A DNA stretch of 64,000 bases, from positions 1 to 64,000 of the forward strand of contig JBHJOA010000004.1 of the NCBI GenBank assembly GCA_050330205.1. The letters run 5' to 3'. Positions within the stretch are counted from its first letter, which is position 1; each line of letters opens with the position of its first letter. The position numbers were made by a program, and so were the translations under genes. The notes beneath the pieces are model-generated. The model worked only from the letters and a program-made list of their open reading frames with translations, searched no databases and was not told where the DNA came from. Source of the DNA: Pelagibius sp050330205 (GTDB lineage: Bacteria; Pseudomonadota; Alphaproteobacteria; Kiloniellales; Kiloniellaceae). This document shows positions 56,633 through 64,000 of this stretch, piece by piece.

Positions 56633-57097
56633 ATGGCCGATGTGTTGTTCAACCCGGAGCCGCAGTCGATCGAGCATCCTGGCCTGCGCGCCCTCCACGA
56701 CTACTGGGTCTCCCGCCGGGACGGCGGCCTGTTGCCCGGGCGCCAGCACCTCGATCCCCTGGATATCCCAGGACTTCTGCCGAATCTGACGCTGATCGAC
56801 GTCGTTGCGGCGGCGGCGCTGCGCTACCGCCTCGTCGGCACCGCCCTGGTCGGGCGCATAGGCCGCGACATTACCGGCCGGCTGGTCAAGGAGGCCAGTC
56901 TCGGGCCGGGGTGGGAAGAAAATCATCCGGATTTCCGCTACGTGATCGGCGAGCGCCGGCCCTGCCTGCGTCGGATCTGGACCGGCGGCGCCCGCCGCAA
57001 CCCTCTGGAGAGCCTGCGTCTGCTGTTGCCCCTTGCCGCCGACGGCGAAGCTGTCGACATGATCCTCGGCGGCGTCTTCTGGCCGGACGACGGGTAG
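56633..57097 (+). CDS. PAS_5 family protein (second copy)
   Basis: A 154-residue protein related to the one at 49996: LRALHDYWVSRRDGGLLPGRQHLDPLDIPGLLPNLTLIDVV, in part, and RYRLVGTALVGRIGRDITGRLV are the PAS_5 blocks. It has no output domain. The 144-base AT-rich gap before it is unlike the surroundings. The start is ATG; GAGAAG stands upstream. The partner or signal is not known. Confidence 0.75.
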   Translation: MADVLFNPEPQSIEHPGLRALHDYWVSRRDGGLLPGRQHLDPLDIPGLLPNLTLIDVVAAAALRYRLVGTALVGRIGRDITGRLVKEASLGPGWEENHPDFRYVIGERRPCLRRIWTGGARRNPLESLRLLLPLAADGEAVDMILGGVFWPDDG

Positions 57098-57285
57098 GCG
57101 GCGGCACCCTCGTCGAGGCTTCTCGCCGCCCCGGCGATTTGCTATTCTTCCGGCGATGCAGACGATCCGGGCAGGATCGCCGCGACGATCTCCGGCGAAC
57201 GGGGGCCAGACGGCGGCGCGGGTATCGGGCCCGGGCAGGGCGCCTGCAGAAACGGCGGCAAGCCGTGCAGGGGAGGGATGGTAAG

Positions 57286-57420
57286 ATGTATCGGTCCGTT
57301 GTGCAGAGCGAACAGCAGGGCAGCGAGAAGCGACGCCTCTGGCGCTGGGGCGAGGGCATTCTCGTCGCGCTGGTGGTCGTCGTCGGCGTCACCTACCTGT
57401 TCGGCCTGATCGCTTTCTAG
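57286..57420 (+). CDS. 44-residue single-pass membrane protein
   Basis: A very small protein with a charged start (SEQQGSEKRRLWRWGEG) and one transmembrane helix (ILVALVVVVGVTYLFGLIAF). GGGAGGGATGGTAAG precedes the ATG, a strong ribosome site, and codon use is like the neighbours. It has no known function and could be a membrane complex subunit. It ends 74 bases before the LysR gene. Confidence 0.55.
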   Translation: MYRSVVQSEQQGSEKRRLWRWGEGILVALVVVVGVTYLFGLIAF

Positions 57421-57494
57421 AGCGCGCCGGGTCGCTTGCGCCCGCGCTGGACGAAGCTGCGGTAGCCGCCGCGGCTCGGTGGTAGTCTGCGGCC

Positions 57495-58397
57495 ATGGCG
57501 CTCTCCCTCAGACAGGTCCGCTACTTCATCGCCGTCGCCGAGAACGGCTCGGTGACCGGTGCCGCCCAGCAGCTTTCGGTTTCCCAGTCCACCGTCACCG
57601 AGGCGGTCAAGGGCCTGGAAGAGGAACTGGGCGTCCAACTCATCGAACGCCAGGCCCGCGGCGTCGCCCTGTCCTACAAGGGCCAGCAGTTCCTGCGCCA
57701 TGCCCGCCGCATCCTCACCGAGGTCTCCGATGCCCAGCGCGCCCTGCGCAGCCAGGAGGCACCTCTGGCCGGCGTGCTGCATCTCGGCGTGACGACACTG
57801 GTCGCCGGCTACTGCCTTTCCGACCTGCTGGCGCGCTTCCGCCGCGTCTTTCCGGGGGTCCAGGTCAGCGTCGTCGAAGATACCCGCGACTACCTGGAAC
57901 ACCTGCTGCTGAACGGCGAGATCGACGTCGCCGTCATCATCGTCTCCAACCTGCAGGACAACGTGGCGCTGGAAACCGAGACGCTTCAGACCTCCCACTA
58001 TCACCTCTGGCTGCCGAGCGGCCATCGCCTGCTGCGCCACGGGCCCGTCAGCCTCAAGGAGATGGCCGGCGAGCCGTTCATCGTGCTGTCGGTGGACGAA
58101 GTGGAGGAGGTCACCGGCCGCTTCTGGCGCCAGGCGGGGGTGCGGCCCAAGGTCGCCTTCCGCACCCGCTCGGTCGAGGCGGTGCGCAGCCTGGTGGCGA
58201 CCGGCGCCGGGCTCGCGGTGCTGCCCGACCTCGCCTATCGGCCGTGGTCGCTGGAGGGCGACCGCATCGAGGCGCGCGACATCAAGGAGAGCATGCCCGA
58301 CCTCACCGTCGGCGTCGCCTGGCGCAGGGGCCTGCCCCTGGCGCCGGCGGCGGAGACCTTCATCGAACTGGCGGTCACCCAGCGCCGCGGTCGCTGA
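57495..58397 (+). CDS. LysR family transcriptional regulator
   Basis: A 300-residue LysR regulator. The N-terminal winged helix is clear (LRQVRYFIAVAENGSVTGAAQQLSVSQSTVTEAVKGLEEELG, in parts), followed by a type-I co-inducer domain (LHLGVTTLVAGYCL, VSVVEDTRDYLEHLLLNGEIDVAV). It precedes the polyamine-type ABC operon on the same strand, 177 bases before the binding-protein start, and probably controls it. The effector is unknown. Confidence 0.92.
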   Translation: MALSLRQVRYFIAVAENGSVTGAAQQLSVSQSTVTEAVKGLEEELGVQLIERQARGVALSYKGQQFLRHARRILTEVSDAQRALRSQEAPLAGVLHLGVTTLVAGYCLSDLLARFRRVFPGVQVSVVEDTRDYLEHLLLNGEIDVAVIIVSNLQDNVALETETLQTSHYHLWLPSGHRLLRHGPVSLKEMAGEPFIVLSVDEVEEVTGRFWRQAGVRPKVAFRTRSVEAVRSLVATGAGLAVLPDLAYRPWSLEGDRIEARDIKESMPDLTVGVAWRRGLPLAPAAETFIELAVTQRRGR

Positions 58398-58574
58398 GGG
58401 GCGGCCGCCCAATGACACATCGATTTTTCCGATATCACAATTTAACTTTTTGAATTGGCGAACGCTTTCTCCGGATCGCTATCATCCCCGGAAAGCGGCG
58501 CTCCGGCCCGCAGCCAAGGCAACCGGACCCGCGCGCCGCGCAGAACGGATTTCCGCCAACGGGGAGCTTCAAGG

Positions 58575-59732
<1,158 letters not shown>

Positions 59733-59760
59733 CGGCGGAGAGACGTGCCGCATCAGCGTA

Positions 59761-59886
59761 GTGCGCCCTTCGAGACGCGCGGCCGGACGGTCGCCCGGCC
59801 GCGCTCCTCAGGGTGAGGTAGGTTCTTGGTAGCGCGAAGAAAAATCCTCATGCTGAGGAGCGCCGAAGGCGCGTCTCGAAGCACGC
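59761..59886. repeat. REP-like long inverted repeat inside the ABC operon
   Basis: The arms CTTCGAGACGCGC...GCGCTCCTCAGGGTGAGG and CCTCATGCTGAGGAGCGC...GCGTCTCGAA are reverse complements of each other, and the first arm also has an inner GGCCGG/CCGGCC hairpin. Elements with TCCTCA-GAGG and CTTCGAGACGC blocks are widespread alphaproteobacterial palindromic repeats. It lies between the binding-protein and ATPase genes. Confidence 0.8.
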
Positions 59887-59917
59887 ATAGCGGCGATCCA
59901 GCTTGGGACCCGACGAC

Positions 59918-60988
59918 ATGCCCTTGGGCAGGACAATAGTTGAGGCGGCCGGCGTGACGCAGACCGCAACGGCGACTCCTTTTGCGGTGTGTTTCCAGCA
60001 GGTGGCGCGCCACTTCGGCACCGTGCGCGCGGTGGACTCGGTCGACCTCGAGATCCGCGCCGGCGAGTTCTTCGCCATGCTCGGCCCCTCGGGCTCCGGC
60101 AAGACCACCTGCCTGCGCCTCATCGCCGGCTTCGAGCAGCCGGACCGGGGCCATATCGAGATCTTCGGCGATACCGTCGAGGGCGTGCCGGCCTACCGCC
60201 GCAACGTCAATACGGTGTTCCAGGACTACGCGCTCTTTCCGCACATGTCGGTGCTCGACAACGTCGCCTATGCGCTGCGCGTGCGCGGCATGGGCAAGGG
60301 CGAGCGCCACCAGCGGGCGCGCCGCGCGCTTGCGCTGGTGCAGCTCGAGGGCTACGACGACCGCCGCCCGGCGCAGCTTTCCGGCGGCCAGCGCCAGCGG
60401 GTGGCGCTGGCGCGCGCCCTGGTTGGTGAGCCGAGAGTGCTGCTGCTCGACGAGCCGCTCGGCGCCCTCGACCTCAAGCTGCGTGAGCAGATGCAGGTCG
60501 AGCTGAAGGTGCTGCAGCAGCGCCTCGGCATCACCTTCGTCTTCGTTACCCACGACCAGAGCGAGGCGCTCTCCATGAGCGACCGTCTGGCGGTATTCAA
60601 CGAGGGCCGCATCGTGCAGGTCGGCACGCCGGAGGAGGTCTACGAAAAGCCGCGCAACCGCTTCGTCGCCGGCTTCGTCGGCGCCTCCAACGTGCTGGAG
60701 CCGGAGGTCGCCGAGGCATTGAGCGGACAGCGCGGCCTCTTCAGCCTGCGGCCGGAGCGCATTGCCCTGTTGAGCGGCGAGGGGCCGCGCGGTCCCGACA
60801 GTGTCGAGGCGATGGGCCGGGTGGAAAGCCTGCAGTTCCATGGGCCGACGCGCCGCCTTGCGGTCGCTGTGCCGGGCACCACGTTGCTGGTCTCGCTGTC
60901 GGCGGCGCTGGAGCGGCCGCCGCGCCCCGGTGAGATGGTGCGCCTCGCCTGGCCGCGCGCGGCGATGCGCGCCATGGACGAGTCGTGA
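59918..60988 (+). CDS. ABC transporter ATP-binding protein, PotA/YdcT-like
   Basis: A 356-residue ATPase. Walker A GPSGSGKTT near residue 56-64, the Q-loop NTVFQDYALFPHM, the signature LSGGQRQRVALARAL, Walker B VLLLDEPLGALD, and a switch His in VTHDQSEAL. The C-terminal TOBE-type regulatory domain is present. It powers import through the two permeases that follow. Starts at the ATG at 59918 (a TTG at 59903 is in frame); its stop overlaps the next start. Confidence 0.95.
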   Translation: MPLGRTIVEAAGVTQTATATPFAVCFQQVARHFGTVRAVDSVDLEIRAGEFFAMLGPSGSGKTTCLRLIAGFEQPDRGHIEIFGDTVEGVPAYRRNVNTVFQDYALFPHMSVLDNVAYALRVRGMGKGERHQRARRALALVQLEGYDDRRPAQLSGGQRQRVALARALVGEPRVLLLDEPLGALDLKLREQMQVELKVLQQRLGITFVFVTHDQSEALSMSDRLAVFNEGRIVQVGTPEEVYEKPRNRFVAGFVGASNVLEPEVAEALSGQRGLFSLRPERIALLSGEGPRGPDSVEAMGRVESLQFHGPTRRLAVAVPGTTLLVSLSAALERPPRPGEMVRLAWPRAAMRAMDES

Positions 60989-61941
60989 TGAGCGAGGCGG
61001 CGCTTTCCCTGCGCACCGTGGAGAGCGGCGGCGGCCTGCTGCGGCGGCTCTCCGATACCCTTGTCACGCGTCCCCGGCTGCTGCTGCTGATCCTGCTGGG
61101 GCCGCCGCTGCTCTGGCTCGGCGTCGTCTACCTCGGCGCGCTCTTCTCCCTGCTGCTGCAGAGCTTCTTCTCGATCGACGAGTTCTCCGGCCTGATCCGC
61201 CGAGAGTTCACGTTGAAGACCTACGCCGAACTGCTGCAGCCGGCCAATCTCGACATCATCATCCGCACGGTGCTGATGGCCGCCAGCGTCACCCTGGCCG
61301 CCGCCGCGATCGCCTTTCCCATCGCCTACTACGCGGCGCGCTACGCACGCGGCCGCTGGAAGGCGCTGTTCTACCTCGCCGTCATGCTGCCGCTGTGGTC
61401 GAGCTACCTGGTGCGGGTCTATTCCTGGAAGCTGATCCTGGCCAAGGAGGGCATCCTCAACTGGCTGCTGGCGAAGCTGCATCTCACCTGGCTGCTGGAG
61501 GCGGTCCTTGCTCTGCCGGTCATCGGCGGGCCGTCGCTGTCGATCAGCTACATCGGCACCTTCCTGGTATTTCTCTACATCTGGCTGCCCTTCATGATCC
61601 TGCCGATCCAGGCCTCTCTTGAGCGCGTGCCGGTCAGCTTCATCGAGGCTTCCGGCGACCTCGGCGCCACGCCGCGCCAGACCTTCGCCACGGTGATCCT
61701 GCCGCTGGCCCTGCCGGGCATCGTCGCCGGTTCGATCTTCACCTTCTCGCTGACCCTCGGCGACTACATCATCCCGCAGATCGTCGGCTCCTCGCGGCTG
61801 TTCATCGGCCAGGCCGTCTATACCCACCAGGGCACCGCCGGCAACATTCCGCTGGCGGCGGCCTTCACCGTGGTGCCGATCGTCATCATGGGATTCTACC
61901 TCTGGGGCGCGAAGCGGCTGGGGGCCTTCAATGCGCTCTAG
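60988..61941 (+). CDS. ABC transporter permease, first subunit (PotB/YdcU-like)
   Basis: A 317-residue permease with six hydrophobic segments. The EAA motif is EASGDLGATPRQTFATVILPLALPGI near residue 226, which contacts the ATPase. It sits directly after the ATP-binding gene with a TGATG overlap, and overlaps the second permease gene by 11 bases. Confidence 0.93.
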   Translation: MSEAALSLRTVESGGGLLRRLSDTLVTRPRLLLLILLGPPLLWLGVVYLGALFSLLLQSFFSIDEFSGLIRREFTLKTYAELLQPANLDIIIRTVLMAASVTLAAAAIAFPIAYYAARYARGRWKALFYLAVMLPLWSSYLVRVYSWKLILAKEGILNWLLAKLHLTWLLEAVLALPVIGGPSLSISYIGTFLVFLYIWLPFMILPIQASLERVPVSFIEASGDLGATPRQTFATVILPLALPGIVAGSIFTFSLTLGDYIIPQIVGSSRLFIGQAVYTHQGTAGNIPLAAAFTVVPIVIMGFYLWGAKRLGAFNAL

Positions 61942-62740
61942 ATCGGGAGCCTCGACGGCGCTGAAGGTCGCCGCCGCCGGCGGCCTGCTGTTCCTGCACC
62001 TGCCGCTGCTGCTGATTGTCGTCTATGCCTTCACCACCGAGGAGAAGAGCTATCAGTTCCCGCCGCCGGACCTGACGCTGAAGTGGTTCGCCGTAGCTTG
62101 GGCCCGCGAGGACATCTGGGCGGCGCTGACGCTCTCGGTGCAGGTGGCGGCGATCTCCACGCTGGTCGCCATGGTGCTCGGTACCCTGGCGGCGGCGGCG
62201 GTGGCGCGTAGCCGGTTTTTCGGGCGCGAGACGGTGTCCCTGCTGATCATCCTGCCCATTGCGCTGCCCGGCATCATCACCGGCATCTCGCTGCGCTCGG
62301 CCTTCAACCTGGCAGAGATTCCCTTCAGCTTCTGGACCATCGTGCTGGGTCACGCCACCTTCTGCGTGGTGGTGGTCTACAACAACGCGGTGGCGCGCCT
62401 GCGCCGCACCTCCGGCTCGCTGATCGAGGCCTCCATGGACCTCGGCGCCGACGGCTTCCAGACCTTCCGCCTGGTGGTGCTGCCCAACCTGGCCACGGCG
62501 CTGCTGGCCGGCGGCATGCTCGCTTTCGCGCTGAGCTTCGACGAGGTCATCGTCACCACCTTCACCGCCGGGCAGCAGTCGACGCTGCCGATCTGGATGC
62601 TCACCGAACTGGTGCGGCCGCGCCAGCGCCCGGTAACCAACGTGGTCGCGGTCTTCGTGATCGCCGTGACCTTCATTCCCATTCTCGCCGCCTATTATCT
62701 GACCCGTGAGGGCCAGCATACCGGCGGCGAAGGCAAATGA
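61931..62740 (+). CDS. ABC transporter permease, second subunit (PotC/YdcV-like)
   Basis: A 269-residue permease. The EAA motif is EASMDLGADGFQTFRLVVLPNLATAL near residue 163, and the N-terminal segment LLFLHLPLLLIVVYAF is a typical TM1 of PotC-like subunits. It pairs with the preceding permease to form the channel. It ends 25 bases before the aldehyde dehydrogenase start. Confidence 0.93.
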   Translation: MRSRSGASTALKVAAAGGLLFLHLPLLLIVVYAFTTEEKSYQFPPPDLTLKWFAVAWAREDIWAALTLSVQVAAISTLVAMVLGTLAAAAVARSRFFGRETVSLLIILPIALPGIITGISLRSAFNLAEIPFSFWTIVLGHATFCVVVVYNNAVARLRRTSGSLIEASMDLGADGFQTFRLVVLPNLATALLAGGMLAFALSFDEVIVTTFTAGQQSTLPIWMLTELVRPRQRPVTNVVAVFVIAVTFIPILAAYYLTREGQHTGGEGK

Positions 62741-62765
62741 ATCGATACTGATAGGGAGACCTGCC

Positions 62766-64000
62766 ATGCAGCCTTCGACGCGGCCCTCACTGCGGACGGC
62801 CATGCTGATCGGAACCGACTTCGAAGCCGGCGCGGAGGAGGCGGAGATCGTGCTCAACCCAGCCACCGGGGAGACCATCCTCGAGCTGCCCGAGGCCTCG
62901 GCCGAGCAGATCGACCGCGCCGTGGCGGCGGCCGGCAAGGCCTTCGAGCGCTGGCGCCGCACCACCCCGGCCGAGCGCGCCAACGCATTGCTGAAGCTGG
63001 CCGAGCGGATCGAGGCGGAGGGTGCCGAGTTCGCCCGTCTGGAGGCGCTCAACTGCGGCAAGCCCTATCACAACGTGCTGAACGACGAGATCCCGGCGGT
63101 GGTCGACGTGCTGCGCTTCTTCGCCGGTGCCGCGCGCTGCCAGCACGGCTCGGCGGCGGGCGAGTACCTGCAGGGCTTCACCTCGATGATCCGCCGCGAT
63201 CCCGTCGGCGTGGTGGCCTCCATCGCGCCGTGGAACTATCCCTTGATGATGGCGGCCTGGAAGATCGGCCCGGCCATCGCCGGCGGCAATGCGGTGGTGC
63301 TGAAGCCCTCCGAACAGACGCCGCTGACCACCCTGAAGCTGGCCGAGGTGGCCGCCGATGTCCTGCCCGAGGGCGTGCTCAACGTGGTGGTCGGCCGCGG
63401 CGAGTCCGTGGGCAACGCGCTGATCCACCATGCCGGCGTGCGCATGATCTCGCTCACCGGCGACATCGCCACGGGCAAGAAGGTTCTCCAGGCCGCCGCC
63501 AAGTCCGTCAAGCGCACCCACCTGGAACTCGGCGGCAAGGCACCGGTCATCGTCTTTGACGATGCCGACATCGACGCGGTGGTCGCCGGCGTGCGGACCT
63601 TCGGCTACTACAACGCCGGTCAGGACTGCACGGCCGCCTGCCGCATCTACGCCTCGAAAAAGGTCTACGACAACCTCGTCGCCGACCTCACCTCGGCGGT
63701 CTCTACCATCGCCTACGCCGACAAGGACGACAGCAAGAACGAGATCGGCCCGCTGATCTCGGCGCGCCAGCGCGACCGCGTCTCCTCCTTCGTCGAGCGT
63801 GCCGCCGGCGCCGGGCATATCGAGATCACCACCGGCGGCGGCCCCGCCGACGGCAACGGCTTCTTCTACAAGCCGACGGTGGTCGCCGGTGCCCTGCAGG
63901 AGGACGAGATCGTGCAGCGCGAGGTCTTCGGCCCGGTGGTCTCCGTCACCCGCTTCGACGACGTCGACACCGCCGTCGCCTGGGCCAACGACTCCGACTA
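62766..64000 (+). CDS. gamma-aminobutyraldehyde dehydrogenase (3' end cut by window)
   Basis: The first 411 codons of an aldehyde dehydrogenase (family length about 475). It resembles E. coli PatD/YdcW, which oxidises 4-aminobutanal from putrescine to GABA with NAD. The Rossmann NAD-binding part has SIAPWNYPLMMAAWKIGPAIAGGN, the catalytic Glu is in THLELGGKAPVIV, and the catalytic Cys is in YYNAGQDCTAACRIY. GGGAGA stands before the ATG. Its place at the end of a polyamine-type importer operon gives uptake and use in one unit. The ORF runs off the window edge. Confidence 0.88.
   Translation, partial: MQPSTRPSLRTAMLIGTDFEAGAEEAEIVLNPATGETILELPEASAEQIDRAVAAAGKAFERWRRTTPAERANALLKLAERIEAEGAEFARLEALNCGKPYHNVLNDEIPAVVDVLRFFAGAARCQHGSAAGEYLQGFTSMIRRDPVGVVASIAPWNYPLMMAAWKIGPAIAGGNAVVLKPSEQTPLTTLKLAEVAADVLPEGVLNVVVGRGESVGNALIHHAGVRMISLTGDIATGKKVLQAAAKSVKRTHLELGGKAPVIVFDDADIDAVVAGVRTFGYYNAGQDCTAACRIYASKKVYDNLVADLTSAVSTIAYADKDDSKNEIGPLISARQRDRVSSFVERAAGAGHIEITTGGGPADGNGFFYKPTVVAGALQEDEIVQREVFGPVVSVTRFDDVDTAVAWANDSD

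Overview
The window is a gene-dense, GC-rich stretch of an alphaproteobacterial chromosome. The evidence for that group is FliX, a CckA hybrid kinase, a CtrA-type box (TTAA-N7-TTAACC) between flgI and fliX, a zinc-finger-less DksA, a FlhB-tail paralogue, and an isocitrate dehydrogenase, RecA and AlaS of the usual type. A free-living, motile member of the Rhodospirillales or a relative fits best; I cannot name the species.

Bases 1-36981 are mostly a large flagellar and chemotaxis cluster. From the left: the end of a flagellin gene, flaG, fliD and fliS, then a three-gene cassette (TPR-glycosyltransferase, methyltransferase, metallo-beta-lactamase-fold protein) that probably modifies flagellin. 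A minus-strand operon runs flgI-flgJ-flgN-flgK-flgL-fliW. fliX and dksA follow on the plus strand, then a minus-strand flgF-flgG-flgA-flgH operon. Next is a plus-strand motor block: fliL, fliM, a DUF6468-type gene, a MotE-like gene, cheY, cheZ, two MotB/OmpA-like genes and an 1107-residue periplasmic beta-sandwich/TPR protein. A minus-strand MmgE/PrpD gene interrupts the cluster. It is followed by fliP, fliO, a small unknown gene, a FlhB-tail homologue and csrA (all minus), and flgB-flgC-fliE-fliQ-fliR-flhB plus cckA (plus). fliF, fliG, fliH, fliI, fliN, flhA, flgE, flgD and motA are not present.

Bases 37000-48000 hold housekeeping and energy genes: recA, an IalB-family gene, alaS, a cyclophilin, icd, a LOG-family gene, two cytochromes c and a LysM/Ig-like envelope protein. 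Bases 48300-49850 hold psd-pssA for phosphatidylethanolamine synthesis. Bases 50000-57500 hold a PadR-controlled RND efflux pair, an orphan FlgC-like rod gene, two PAS-type proteins and two very small proteins. From 57495 to the right edge lie a LysR regulator, a YdcSTUV-like polyamine-type ABC importer and a gamma-aminobutyraldehyde dehydrogenase cut by the window end. A REP-like inverted repeat sits inside this importer operon.

The most interesting parts are the stator-associated block at 20362-27078, where one MotB-like protein lacks the ion-binding aspartate and a giant periplasmic protein resembles PflA in layout, and the flagellin-modification cassette at 3149-7616. Start codons were chosen from Shine-Dalgarno spacing and family alignment, and alternatives are given where they matter.
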